Of a stretch of DNA of 64,000 nt, positions 52,640 through 63,707 are shown one piece after another. Origin of the DNA: Eucommia ulmoides. Lineage: Eukaryota; Streptophyta; Magnoliopsida; Garryales; Eucommiaceae. Every line of letters begins with the position of its first letter. Positions within the stretch are counted from its first letter, which is position 1. The notes under the pieces were generated by a model. The model saw only the letters and a program-made list of their open reading frames with translations. It made no database searches and was not told where the DNA came from. The DNA lies in contig CM028326.1 of assembly GCA_016647705.1 (NCBI GenBank), positions 682,001 through 746,000 of the forward strand. Reading direction: 5' to 3'. The position numbers and the translations under genes are program-made.

Positions 52640-53250
52640 TTTTTTTGGTAGGCAATTGATGTATTAAAATTTAATGGGAAGAGTCTTTCATACTACACGA
52701 CAAATAAACTTACATTGTAACCCTCAAGACTCCCCAAAACAACCATTACCAGAGTTTAAAATTTCTTATCCCGCATCGGGGAGCTCCCATAGTGTGAACA
52801 GGCTAATACATGGGCGAGTCCAGGGCCCTACTCTTTACCAATACATGTAACCAAACACCAATAACTATACCTCACTTTCTAAGAGAGCTTGCAGACACCA
52901 GAACTAATAAAAAAATATATTTCATAGACCTTGTTGAGATGACACCTAGATGTTGCTCGAGGACACTCCATTAACAAATTTCTCACAATTTTCAGAAATT
53001 TCACACTGAAGACCAATTTGTGCCACTTTTTATTTTAATAACTGGCCATCTCCCACAACGGACTTTCAAGACCTGCGATTCCCTTTAAACTTCTCCCAAT
53101 GCCTTCTCGTTTCTGGGAACATACATTAATTCTCCCTCACATGTTACCAAATCAAAACAATACAAAAAAATCATGAGTAGAGAATCAACCTTTGGAGCCA
53201 AACTGCATGAAGTTGTTGTCCCTTGGTGGCGGGAGTTGAATAAGAAAACT
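52640..53250. repeat. Dispersed repeat, copy 1 (second copy at 60445-61063)
   Basis: About 600 bases matching 60445-61063 in the same orientation: GTAGGCAATTGAT, CTTATCCCGCATC, ACAGGCTAA(T/C)ACATGGGC, ATACCTCACTT and ATCATGAGTAGAGAATCAAC. Neither LTR-like ends nor TIRs were found. It is perhaps part of a larger retroelement. Confidence 0.65.
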
Positions 53251-53690
53251 TCTTACAAAATTCAAAAAGAAAGAAGCTTCTTCAAAACACGGTAACTCAT
53301 CATCCTTCAAACTCTAAATATTTCAGTGTTACAAATCTCAAACCGTAACCTTGCAAATCCATCGATTTGAGGGATACTCAGCACTCTGCCCTTGGTGCTT
53401 GGTCCTCAACAATTAGCATCGTGGTTGGATAGGGTAACCGGTTTGTTCGGCCCGCCCTATTGCTATGTTGTGGCTTTTGGTTAGTGCAGGTGGCTACGTA
53501 GAAATATACATCAAATATTTTTGTTAACCTCCTTGTTATATTTTATTATTTTATATCAACAAATATAAATTTAACAATAATAATAATTTTAGAAGATTTA
53601 TTATTTTCTACCATTTGTTATTTTTTTTTTTTTGGGTACATATGTTAGGTGAGAGAGTTAAGTTCTAGTCCTTGTGTAAAAGAAGTAAAC
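53251..53690. other. Intergenic, nothing recognised
   Basis: No gene or repeat structure seen except a T run at 53621-53634. Confidence 0.45.
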
Positions 53691-53693
53691 TAA

Positions 53694-54163
53694 GGTGGCG
53701 TTTGGTTAGTGTTCCCACTTTTCTCAACTCAACTGGGATGGGTTGGGTTGAGAATTTTGTTTCTTTTTTAGAACAGAATTGTGTTTGGTAACGACAATTT
53801 TTGTTTTGTGCTAAGAATAGAATCGTGTTTGTTAACGATTTTATTCTAAAACTATTTTTTTTTTTGGTTTTGGCGACGACGGTGGCTGGGGTTGCCGGAC
53901 AGTGGCCGGCGACCGGCGGCAGGTTGTGGTGGTCGACCGGCAGATGAAGACAAAAGTTGAGAACTTTGAGTTGAGTGTTTTGGCTACAAATTTTTATTTT
54001 TTTTTTATTTCTGATTTCTTTAGGATTTTGAGAATCAATTCTCATTTTTTGGGTTGGATTGGGTTGAGTTTTGTGTTTGCCAAACGCGTTTCCAAAAATC
54101 AAACTCAAAATTTTTGGGTTGAGTTGGGTTGGAATGGAATGAAAACACTAACCAAACGGGCCC
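53694..54163. mobile_element. Tourist-like MITE, 470 bp, with GC-rich core
   Basis: Termini GGTGGCGTTTGGTTAGTG and, reverse-complemented, GGGCCCGTTTGGTTAGTG; TAA on both flanks (53691-53693, 54164-54166). The core 53870-53945 is rich in CCGGCGACC. Confidence 0.75.
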
Positions 54164-54166
54164 TAA

Positions 54167-54685
54167 ATATCCACTAGGCTACAAGCTTTTGGATTTTTAC
54201 CCTTTGTTATTTCATGTCTAGTATTTTTGTTTAAATTATTCTATTTAATAATTTATAAAATTAGGATAAAAATATTAATTAATACTATAGTCGAAATTAA
54301 AAAAGATAAAAATACCAACTGATATTATAACCAGATTAAAATGCCTTTGAACCATCATCAATTTAAATATATGATTGATATAGTTAGGATAACGCATCTC
54401 TAAAATTAACTATTAATTTTTTTTAATTAAAATAAAAATTATTTACAAACTCATTATTTAATTTTTGTTTTAGTAATTTAATATAATTTTATATTATATA
54501 AAAATATCATAATTTAATTTAGTAATGTGGATAACGCTATATATTCTTAAATTATAACTAAAGGCAAATAATTAAATTGTTAAATACAATGCTTAGCAGT
54601 TCTTCAACTTAATTAAAGTACATAATAAACAAAGAATGCACTCTAGGAATGTTGGTGTCTCTTTTCTTGTGAAATACGATTCAAT
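54167..54685. other. AT-rich intergenic sequence
   Basis: Nothing recognised. Confidence 0.5.
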
Positions 54686-54872
54686 TGTTTTGAAAAATAT
54701 TTCAAGAATTAAATCTGGAATTTAATCTTGAATGCACCATGGATGACGTGGGAGAGTGCATTCTTAAGATTGTTTTGAAATATAATTAGTCGAGATGTGC
54801 GCAAGTTGAGATATAATTAGTCGAGGTGTGCGTAAGCGGTTTCGGACACATCTTATCGTAAAATTTAATAAA
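54686..54872 (+). mobile_element. SINE-2 copy near the 3' end of the reductase-like gene
   Basis: Plus orientation; AAGAATTAAATCTGGAATTT, GAATGCACCATGGATGACG and AGTCGAGGTGTGCGTAAGC match 58905-59133. A short internal duplication repeats ATATAATTAGTCGAG(A/G)TGTGCG. Confidence 0.6.
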
Positions 54873-54991
54873 TAAATAAATAAAATTCTTGAAGTTAATG
54901 ACAATTTATTTCTCACTGAAAATTAATCACACAAAGAAACAAGAGGCCAATTGATCTCCAGTCATGGACATGGAGGAACGGCGCCCATGAA

Positions 54992-56623
54992 TCAAGAATC
55001 CCAAATTGGACCAAAACCAGGTATGCCGGCGCCCTTGCATGCCTCCACAACGTCTCTGCTTCCTTCTGGGTTACTCGTTACAATCACAACCTCCGCGTTC
55101 CACCTCTTCGCGGCGTCCACGCTCATCGCTGCCACGTCCGGCCGCCCCAGCACCGCCGTGTCGTGAACAATGACTTTCTCCTTCGGGAACCCACTCATCA
55201 TCTCCTTTATCTCTTTTCCGAAATTCTGCTCCACCCCTTTCGCCACCCAAACCAGGCACACCTCGGCCGCACACGGCTGCAGAAGGAAAGACAAGAACAC
55301 GCAGATACCGGACCCGGTGGCGACAAGGACGACCCTCTGGTACATGTTGACTAGATAAGGGAGGCCCGCGAAGTGGACGCCACGGACCCACAGGTGGGTT
55401 GGCGGTTTCGAGACTAGGGATTTCGTGAAGTCGCCGACGGCGCCGGCCAGCATCATGTGGTCTTTCTTCCCGTCGGAAATTATTCCGAAAGCGTGCCATT
55501 CCGACAGGGGAGACGGACTGATTCTACCAAGAATTCCGGGCCGGACACCTCCTTCGAACCTAATTATAGATGCGTGGCCGGACGGTGCAGATACTTGAAC
55601 CGGCACCCGCCTCACGGTCAGCCACGGGAGGATGATTGCGATTGTTATTGCAAGAGTAAACCAAAATTCTTGTGATTTCACAAGTTTAGAAACGCTCAAA
55701 TCGTAGGTTTTGGGAACAGGTTCGTAACATTGGGTGAGGACGACGAAAAACCAGACCAGTATTAGAGCTGACCAGCCGGCGAAACGGTGGGTTCGTTCGA
55801 ACACGTTGTGGTGGAGGTGGCGGACGAGAGGGAACGCCGCCAATGCGGAGAGAGAAATCAGTGAGAGAATGGCGGAAGCAACACCGATGATTTCTGGAGA
55901 AGAGTTTTCTCTGTCTCGAAGAGTGAGAACCAAAGCATAAATAAGCCAAGCGATGGAGGAAACCCCACAGCCGCTGTGGACACCTCCGAGGCATTGGAGG
56001 AAAGATGTGGCGGCGGTCTTTACCGGAACAGGCACCCACGGCCGCCCCAGAACCTTCACCGCTGACCAGAAAACAATGCGAAGCAAAGCCTCACTCCGGC
56101 AGAGTGTTAACGCCAGTATATTCCCGATCGAGAAAAGGGCTGCATGGTTCTTGGCATACGGGAATTTTCCGGCAGCCGCCATAGCCAAACAGATGACATT
56201 AAAAGTCAAGCAGACCACAAATAGTCGCTTATATACTGTGAAAAGCCCCTGATCAAGCAGAATAACGGAGAGTCTTGAATGTTTTTGGGGCTGAGGCTTT
56301 GTGGGTAGCTTCATTTCTTCAACTTTTTCTTGATTTTCGACGTCTTCTTGATCCGTAAAGCACACACTCGCCGGATCTTCATCGTCGTCTTCAACCTCGA
56401 GGTCACAGAAATGGCTGCTTGCCCTGCTGAGAGTCCTCATGGAATTCGACAGTGGAACAACCTTAAAGGAGTTCCCCCCAATCCATGGGAGCCAAGCCCG
56501 GTCCCCGGTTTGCTGATCATTGGGAGAAGAAGGGATTGAAAATAGGTTTGATTTGTTGGGTTTGATCTCGAAGGATACGCCACGGCAGCTAGTAACCCTA
56601 GGCACCATTTTAGCGTCCTCCAT
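54992..56623 (-). CDS. Multi-pass membrane protein of the plant 'adenylate-forming reductase-like' family
   Basis: Single exon, 543 residues from MEDAKMVPRVTSCRGVSFEI. The acidic, Ser-rich N terminus (1-118) is presumably cytosolic. About six hydrophobic segments follow (132-151, 161-176, 180-192, 221-236, 246-266, 282-298, and a further one at 320-336). Conserved His residues occur in GVHSGCG (216) and VRHLHHNVFERTHRFAGW (267-284). The C-terminal half has EWHAFGIIS, HLWVRGVHFAG and VVLVATGSGICVF (431-443), resembling the FAD/NAD(P)-binding layout of ferric-reductase-type flavoproteins. Databases name plant members 'adenylate-forming reductase' or NRPS-like because of similarity to the C-terminal part of fungal enzymes; there is no adenylation domain here, so that name is misleading. 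A membrane redox role is plausible but unproven. A longer start at 56698 is possible but unsupported. Confidence 0.85.
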   Translation of the reverse strand: MEDAKMVPRVTSCRGVSFEIKPNKSNLFSIPSSPNDQQTGDRAWLPWIGGNSFKVVPLSNSMRTLSRASSHFCDLEVEDDDEDPASVCFTDQEDVENQEKVEEMKLPTKPQPQKHSRLSVILLDQGLFTVYKRLFVVCLTFNVICLAMAAAGKFPYAKNHAALFSIGNILALTLCRSEALLRIVFWSAVKVLGRPWVPVPVKTAATSFLQCLGGVHSGCGVSSIAWLIYALVLTLRDRENSSPEIIGVASAILSLISLSALAAFPLVRHLHHNVFERTHRFAGWSALILVWFFVVLTQCYEPVPKTYDLSVSKLVKSQEFWFTLAITIAIILPWLTVRRVPVQVSAPSGHASIIRFEGGVRPGILGRISPSPLSEWHAFGIISDGKKDHMMLAGAVGDFTKSLVSKPPTHLWVRGVHFAGLPYLVNMYQRVVLVATGSGICVFLSFLLQPCAAEVCLVWVAKGVEQNFGKEIKEMMSGFPKEKVIVHDTAVLGRPDVAAMSVDAAKRWNAEVVIVTSNPEGSRDVVEACKGAGIPGFGPIWDS

Positions 56624-56765
56624 AATCACGATTGAAAAAAACGTTAACTCGGTGCTACAAAGCTCTTGCGATGTGCGGGATCCGGAGAAGAAACACAATT
56701 ATATGAAGTAAAAATAAAGCGAAGAGAGCTTGAATTGGGTGTCTAAAACCTGGGGTGATTAGTAC

Positions 56766-56774
56766 TATTTATAG
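56766..56774 (-). promoter_or_regulatory. Putative TATA box of the reductase-like gene
   Basis: Minus strand reads ACTATAAATAGTACT, about 145 bases upstream of the ATG at 56623. Confidence 0.5.
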
Positions 56775-57063
56775 TGTGGGAAATCTAGGATTGGAGCTGT
56801 AATCTGTGTCTGCATGCATGGTGAAAAGGACATTAATTCTTAGAATTGCCGACGTTCCGTTAACCCTATATAACAAAGCCCTAATTCATCGATTACTCAT
56901 TCGAATTTGTTATGTTTATGGTATATGTGTCACTTTCATCTCGTTAAATTTGCTTATTGATCCCCTAATTTACAATTCTGGACCTTAACCACTTCAACTA
57001 AGCACATTAATTCATGGTTATATGGTCCATTATTTCTATTCACAACTTGAGCTTATTAAAAAC

Positions 57064-57254
57064 CTTTTTTTTTTTTTTTTTGTACCTACGAGTGTCCCCA
57101 CACTCATACAGGGTGTGAGACTAATCTCATTCACGGTGAATGGTTGTCCCTCCCAACAAATGTTTTTCCACATTCAAACCTCTCTGATCTTGCAGAGGTT
57201 CTTCAACTGCTTTAACTCAAACGGATCTTACACCTCGCGCTATACTATGTTGGT
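57064..57254 (-). mobile_element. SINE-1, complete copy with TSD
   Basis: On the minus strand: start ACCAACATAGTATAGCGCGA (A-box region), then GTTGAAGAACCTCTGCAAG, a B-box-like GAGGTTTGAATG, GTTGGGAGGGACAACC, GAATGAGATTAGTCTCACAC, and an A-run tail (T run 57064-57082). Flanks AGCTTATTAAAAAC (57050-57063) and AGCTTCTTAAAAAC (57255-57268) are a 14-bp TSD with one mismatch. Confidence 0.8.
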
Positions 57255-57268
57255 AGCTTCTTAAAAAC

Positions 57269-58890
57269 TTCGCTATAGGAAGGTTATACTAGATCTTTGA
57301 GTATATTTTTTAGGGGCGTGGACCCAAAATCATCAAATGAAACTCAAGTTTTTTCCACCGAGTAATTTTATTGGAATATATGGATATATTTGCTCGTCTA
57401 AACATCATTTACATTCCATATTTACAACCCCAATAATTTTTGTAAATACATATTTCGAAATTTGAGAGTGGCTACTGTAATCGACCAATTTAAAACGTTT
57501 ATTGTAAAATTACCCAATTAATCATTTTAAATTTTCTTTTTATCAACCAATTATACTGAAATAATTGTTTTTTTTTTGTTTTTTTTTTTTATCTTTAAAA
57601 TGATATCTTGATCGTGTGTTTTGAACCCCAAAAAACCTCACGTTCATATTAAACTCAATACAATTTATTTGTTTTAATGGTTGAATGCACCTATATTGAA
57701 TTCAACACATTAACTCATATTTACATAAGGTATGTATTTGTTTGGAACGTAACTAAGTTTCTAAACATGATTATGTTGAATATGACACTAAAAACCAATG
57801 AACACGTAAGACGAAAGATAATATTATCATATTGAATATAACATTATATCCCTCTCCTGTCCTTAGTTTTGTATCTAACAAAATACAACGATTTTACACA
57901 TGATGATTTCAACACAAGTTTCGAACCCAGTAATCTAACTTTTTTTATTGACTGACCAATGTTGAATTCCACATGGATTATTGAATTCAACACAATTGTG
58001 AATGACTAATTTTAAATTTCATAAATAATTTAACATGTTGAATTCAATACGGATTATTTGTTTTTCATGTAAAAAAATATGATTGAGATTTCATTTCGAA
58101 ACTTTAAAACAAACGATCATCATTGTGTAATTTAATCATGTGAAAAACAAAACAAAATTGATTTATTGAGTGATTACTTGCAAGAGTTTTTAATATAATT
58201 AATTATGGTAAATGTTCTTTTTCTGGGAATAAATATTTCGGGAATACTAGATGGCTATTTTATTTGAATTCAACTTAGTAAGAAAATCTTAATCAAATGT
58301 CAATCCCAAAAATCAGAGGTGGACATTCTTGTCATGCAAAAATAATTTTTTTTTTTAAAAAAAAAATGGGATTATTCTATTAAAAAAGTCAAGTCAACGG
58401 GATTCTTTGATTCATTTGTAATTAATAAGTATGATTGATAATTTGTGTCTAAAAATAGGTCAGGCTGGTTATTTTCTCTATTTTTTATTCAAAATCTGTC
58501 ATTGTATAATCAGTTTTGTTTTTAATGATTGTGATGCATTTTTGCAATCCAAATGATCATAATTAAATGAAGATTAAAAAAAGAAATTGGTACAAAAATG
58601 TGAAAAATAAGATATTAAGAAGCAAAGGTGACAACCGAAAACAACACTTTAGACTTGGTCGTTGGTTGCCGGCATCGGCGATACTTACGGGTGGAATTGG
58701 TTTTATATATATATTTATTTATTTATTTATTATTATTCCTTCTGCATGAAATATGTAACTGAAATAACTAACAGTATACATACAATATATTTATAGGAAT
58801 AATTAACAAACCAACGGTAGCCGTTAACTTTAAAAATTGACGTTTGGAACAATTTTGGAGAGAGAGAGACGTTTAACCCAATGTTTGTAA
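57269..58890. other. AT-rich gene-free stretch
   Basis: No coding signal. Recurrent phrases such as TTGAATTCAACAC and ATTCAACACA (57700-58040) suggest a decayed element with internal inverted repeats. A TA/TTTA microsatellite lies at 58705-58730. Confidence 0.45.
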
Positions 58891-58904
58891 TGAAGAATGG
58901 GTCA

Positions 58905-59133
58905 CCCAAGAAGGGTTAGTTTGGTTGGCAAGAGAAGATGTCTATTTTCTTGTCAATTAGGGTTTGACTCTCGTGAAGAATAATTCTAAAAATTAAAATC
59001 TTGAATTTACTTCTGAATGTAATAGGCCGATGTGGGGGAGAATGCTTTTAAGATCGTCGGGGAGGTGATCAGTCGAGGTGCGTGTAAATTGTCCCGAACA
59101 ACACTTACCCTAAAAAAAAATAAAAAAAAAATT
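58905..59133 (+). mobile_element. SINE-2, complete copy with TSD
   Basis: Plus orientation, 229 bp: tRNA-like head with GTTAGTTTGGTTGGCAAGAG and GGGTTTGACTCTC (B box), body GAATGTAATAGGCCGATGTG and AAGATCGTCGGGGAGGTGA, and an A-rich tail. Flanks TGAAGAATGGGTCA (58891-58904) and TGAAGACTGGGTCA (59134-59147) form a 14-bp TSD with one mismatch. Confidence 0.8.
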
Positions 59134-59394
59134 TGAAGACTGGGTCATGGTTCATCTTGTGACGGACAGCAGGTTTCCCCAACCAACGCATGGATGCCGA
59201 CGAGTTCATTCATTTGATGTCTCCTAGGTTGTGGGACTAATTAATTCATTAAAGAATCCATAAACGGTCTTAATTGGGTGAGCGACGGCAACATTCTGGG
59301 GAGATTCATATGCAGCTGGGTAAGACTTGATGCTTGACCTAGTATCTCTTCCAAACAAGGCACCATTTGGAAGAGTTTTTTAGTAGTTAATTAT

Positions 59395-60215
59395 TAGTGT
59401 CGAAAATTGGCTAATATTGGCAGTTGACCCGTCAGGGTCTAGATGAATTTTCCTTGTTGAGGTGGAGTTCTTATGCTCGATGATTGGTGCCCACTACCCA
59501 GTGAACGGTCTAGAGTCCACTGTCAACGGTCACAATTTCTTATGTCCAAGCGTGTACTTGCGAAAAGATCAGCTGGGATGTGCCCAACAAATTCCCTCTA
59601 GCGTGTGAGTAAGAGGTCGGGAGAAAAGAACAAATATTTGTTTTAAGTGGAAAAGTTTAGCATTACTTGGAGCATTTAACTTCTTACTAGTTATAGAAGT
59701 AGAGTTTGATTAGCCTTGTCAAATTAGGGTTTTGAGCGTGGTTAATAACTGTAGTCTGGCACGTGGACAATAAGGAGGTGTGTGGCACGGTTTAGGTACG
59801 TGAACCTTGTACTTCGGCCCACCAAGAGAAGCCCATGGATTTGCCCACAAGGATTTGGAGATTAGGCTCAGACTCTCAGTTCATGGACATGAAGGAGTTT
59901 GATTGGTGATTCAACAATCCTGATCGGTGGCCGCTAGACAGAGGTTGGATAGGAGCTTGCCATGGTGGACTCCTCAGCTCTGGTCGTTAGGTGGTGATTG
60001 GCACAGGGGAGGTCGGTGACTCCCTAGTTGAGCTTGCTGGGCGATGGTCATGAAGGACAGGTGTCCGCCTTGCTCTGCTCGGTGAAGAAGTCCAATCAAC
60101 GTGCGCAATGGATGCTGACTAGTCAAACGGTATTCTCGGGATCCTCTTCCTATCACGTGTCGGGTTATGAGAAGTCTACGGATGCTGACTAGTCAAACGA
60201 AAATCCCCTTCATCA
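59395..60215 (-). mobile_element. Solo LTR fossil, 821 bp
   Basis: On the minus strand it begins TGATGAAGGGGATTTTCG and ends near CGACACTA; flanks ATTAT and CTTAT agree at 4 of 5 positions. Same family as 29629-30364. It includes a CTCACACGCTAGAGGG stretch like the family's transcript-end region. No internal region is adjacent. Confidence 0.65.
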
Positions 60216-60444
60216 CTTATTATATTTTTTACAAAGCAAAAATTTGTACCGAACTTTTTCCTATACGAAGTTGGGTGGTGGCATAATTTATTATATGGGA
60301 GTTGTGTGGGTAGGTTTTTTTTTAAGGTTTTTGGTCTAGCACTTGTTCTCAGGTTTGTGAGTACTTCAGGTACAAATTCCTTCTTGAATATGTTCTCACC
60401 TTAGGATTACTTCGACGAATGGCCGCTGGGGAGTATTTTTTTTA

Positions 60445-61063
60445 GTAGGCAATTGATTATATTAGAATTTAAAGAGAATAGTCTTCTTACTGCAAGACAA
60501 GTAAAACTTACCATGTAACCCGCAAGACTCTCCAAAGCAACCAATACAAGCGTTCAATAGTCCTTATCCCGCATCAGGAAGCTTCCACAGTGTCAACAGG
60601 CTAACACATGGGCAAGCCCAGGGCCTTGCCATTTACCAATATATGGGACCCTACAAGTGTACAAACATACAAAACACCAACCACTATACCTCACTTCTAA
60701 GAGAGCTAGAAAACACCAGAACTAAGAAAAAAATTTCCTAGGCCCTGTTGAGATGATGCCTAGAGGCTGCTCGAGGATACTCCATTAGCAAATTTGTCAC
60801 AATTTTCAAAAACTCCACCTTGAACACCAATGTGTACCCCTTCTTATTTTTAATAACTAGCCATCTCCCACGACGAGCTTGTAAGACCTGTGAGACGGGC
60901 TTGTAAGACCCATGATTCCCCTTGTCCCTATCCCCTGTCTTCTCTTTATTGGGAACATGCACTAATTCTCCTTTCACATGTTACCAACTCAAAATAGTAC
61001 TAAAAAAAAAAAAGAAAAAAAAAATCATGAGTAGAGAATCAACCTCGGGAGCCAAACTGTATC
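60445..61063. repeat. Dispersed repeat, copy 2, cut by a solo LTR
   Basis: Matches 52640-53250 (see there) and stops at the solo LTR insertion point (GTATC, 61059-61063). A minus-strand reading frame of 79 codons (60738-60977) with QARRGRWLVIKNKKGYTL is not recognised and is not open to the same length in copy 1. Confidence 0.65.
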
Positions 61064-63702
61064 TGTAAGACCTCAATCGTAGCACGTACGTAATTTTAGT
61101 TGCATTTTAGAGTAATTGGAAAAAATTCGGGGGAATTTGAGTCAATCAAAAATTTAAATTAAAAAGTTTAGGGGTTAAATTGAAAATTTAGGAAAAACAT
61201 TCTATCCAAAATTAACATTTAACTTTTTTAAATTGAAACTTAAAAGGGGTGAAATTTCAATTTTTAGAATTTTTAAAGAAGTTGATATTGGACTAAAAAG
61301 AGGATTTTAAGAATCAGGGGGAGAAAGAGTAATTAAACAAAAAGCTTTATTTTAATATATATATATATAAACCCATTTTGTGTGTGTGTGCTGTGTGCCA
61401 TGGAGATCCGCCGGAGGTAGAGAAGAATCAGGAAGTGGGAGACGTGGCATTTTTAGATCAACTCTTCAGCCCACTTGATACATGCATTATATACTTGCAT
61501 GCAGACTCAATCCGAAGGGAGGAAAGGAGAAGCACGAAAAGAGATAAACAGAGAGCAGGGTCGGACAGTCAATGTTCGTCGCCGGCGGTGGGTTAGAGAG
61601 AGAGAGCTCGCCGGCGACGAAAATTCAAAATAGAAAATAGAAATGCAGCGTGGGTAGGTGTTCGTGTTCTTCTTGTGGGTGTGTGTCGTCATCAAATTTC
61701 AGAGAGAGAGAGAGAGCGGGTCACTCCGGTGGGTGTGGGATCGCCGTTTGTCCAGTGGTGCGTAATCATCGCCGTCGTTTGGTAAAGTGTGTGTACGTGT
61801 TCTGTGTGGGTTGTTCAGCGTCGCCGGTGTATGATTGTTCGGTCAGATAAGTGTGTCGGTGTGGTCGCCATTGTCGCCGGAATGGAGAGTAGAGAGAGAG
61901 GGTGTCGTCGGCCGGTGGACGTCGTCGATTTCGTGGGTTGCTGTGTTCAGATGGTGGACATGTGCGTGTGGGTGTTCTTTAGTGTTGACGGTGTGGGTGT
62001 GTTCCTCCGGTGGTATGTGTGTCGGTTGTGTGGGTGTGCGTATAGGTGTCATCGGTGGACATGGGCCGACGGTAATCGTGGGGCTGTGATCGGAGGTGTG
62101 GCGTTGCCGACGTGTGTTTTGTCAGGTATGTGTGTGTTGCTGTTGCGGTGTGTGTGTGTGTGTGTGTGCAAAACGATGCAGGGTGGCCGGCGGCAGGAGG
62201 AGTGAGAGAGTTCGTCGGTGGAATTGAATTAGACGCAGGGAACAGGCGCGAAAAAAAAAAAGAAAAAGAAGAAAAAAGGAAAAAAAAAAAAAAGAAAAAA
62301 TTTGCACAAACCATCCCACTGAAAATCAAAAACCCATCTCGTGGTCGCCAAACGATTCGGAAACAGGCTTGCAGGCACCGGTGTCCCGATAGAGTATGGT
62401 CAGTGAAGGTTTTGGAGAGCGGTTAACGAGGTGAGTGTACTGTCTTCTTGCCAAACTATTTTTATATATATGTATGATGAAATATTGGTTTATTTAAACT
62501 GTACAATTTTATAAATTATATGGATCAAACAGGTATTTGGGTAAGTTGGTAAAATGAATTTTCGAAGTATTGTGTTGGTTTCTAAAAGAGAGTAGAAAGT
62601 AACTGGTTTTCTAAGAATGTTTGGTTTTCTAAAAACTAAGGTGGGAGAAATGGTTTTTATTAAAATCGGTGGTACAAAGGTGAAAAAATGGGTTTTACTG
62701 AAATTGGTGGTACTTTTAAAAAGGAAAGTGAAAAACGTGATTTTGGAAATTCTCCCCGAAAGGGGTGTGGCTTATATTCTCCCCATAAGAGGTGTGGATT
62801 CTTGACGATATGGAGTGAAAATATATTTCTTCCCATAAAGGATGTGAATTTTTAACTATACTGATGATTTTGACGATGCCATAGTTGTTCTCCCCGCAAG
62901 GGGTGTGGTTTCTCCCCGAAAGAGGTGTGGATTTTACTTCTCCCCGTAAGGGGGTGTGGATTTTTCCCATGGGATGTGGATAGTTCTCCCCGTAAGGGGT
63001 GTGGATTATAGTTCTCTCCAAAAGTGGTGTGGATATTTCGTAGGAAGGCATTCCTACGGATGTTACGGTACTGTTACAACTCCCGATCGTGAGGTTAAAA
63101 CGATCACTATGGCTAGTCAGTGTGTGTTGTGGTGGAGTGGTGGTTTTTGATGTGTGTTTGAGATGTGATGTTTTACTTATATTGAGTGATTTATTATTTA
63201 TTATGGTGATTGGTATTATTTTACTAGATGGGTTGGAATGGAACTTATATTTATTGCTTTATTTTCACTGTTTATATTATGGAGAATTTTACTAGTTACG
63301 TGTTGTTTCTATACTTACGCTTGATCCATTTAGATGTTATAGAATGAATTATTATTTTAAAAATAATTTTACTAAGAAGGCAGTACACTCGAAGATAAAA
63401 TAGTTAGGAGTCGGTCGGTCTCCTACTGGCCCTAGATAGAGTTATGTGGGTCACGCAAAGAAGTCATTTGAGGAAAATTTTGGAGACGAGATATCAGAAA
63501 TGAAATCTAAGTGAAGTTCAGGGGATTTGTTTGATTGTATTTATATTCGGGACGGTGTATCCCTATTAGATGAGACTACTATATATGTTGTATAGATTTA
63601 CAATTTTGTTATTGACGTATTGAGATTGGCTAGTCAGTTGGGCGGTGTCATGTCTACGTCACGCCGGCCTCACATGACGGGTGTCCGGGGTGGGGTGTGA
63701 CA
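61064..63702 (+). mobile_element. Large solo LTR fossil, 2639 bp, perfect TSD
   Basis: Begins TGTAAGACCTCAATCGTAGC and ends GGGGTGTGACA, flanked by GTATC on both sides (61059-61063, 63703-63707). The TGTAAGACC start, GGTGTGACA end and large size are typical of plant Ty3/Gypsy chromovirus LTRs of the Del/Tekay type. A TATA-like TATATATATATAAAC lies at about 61355. The region 61370-62230 is GT-rich, and 62745-63045 is a hairpin-forming minisatellite. No internal region or partner LTR is present in the window. The perfect TSD suggests a fairly recent insertion. Reading frames inside it are not genes. Confidence 0.85.
62745..63045 (+). repeat. Minisatellite of CTCCCC-GNAA-GGGG hairpin units inside the solo LTR
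   Basis: About nine degenerate units of the form TTCTCCCCGTAAGGGGTGTG with spacers of 5-60 bases. Loop variants include GAAA, GCAA and GTAA between CCCC and GGGG; other units are weaker (ATAA with GAGG, AAAA with GTGG). Confidence 0.8.
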
Positions 63703-63707
63703 GTATC

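Noticed and set aside
54992-55675. Overlapping frames on both strands across the reductase-like gene
   Set aside because: Shadows of the long 543-codon frame, which alone has family-typical motifs.
61378-62426. Cys/Val-rich frames up to 138 codons in the GT-rich region
   Set aside because: They lie inside a solo LTR, overlap each other in several frames and reflect GT and GA composition.
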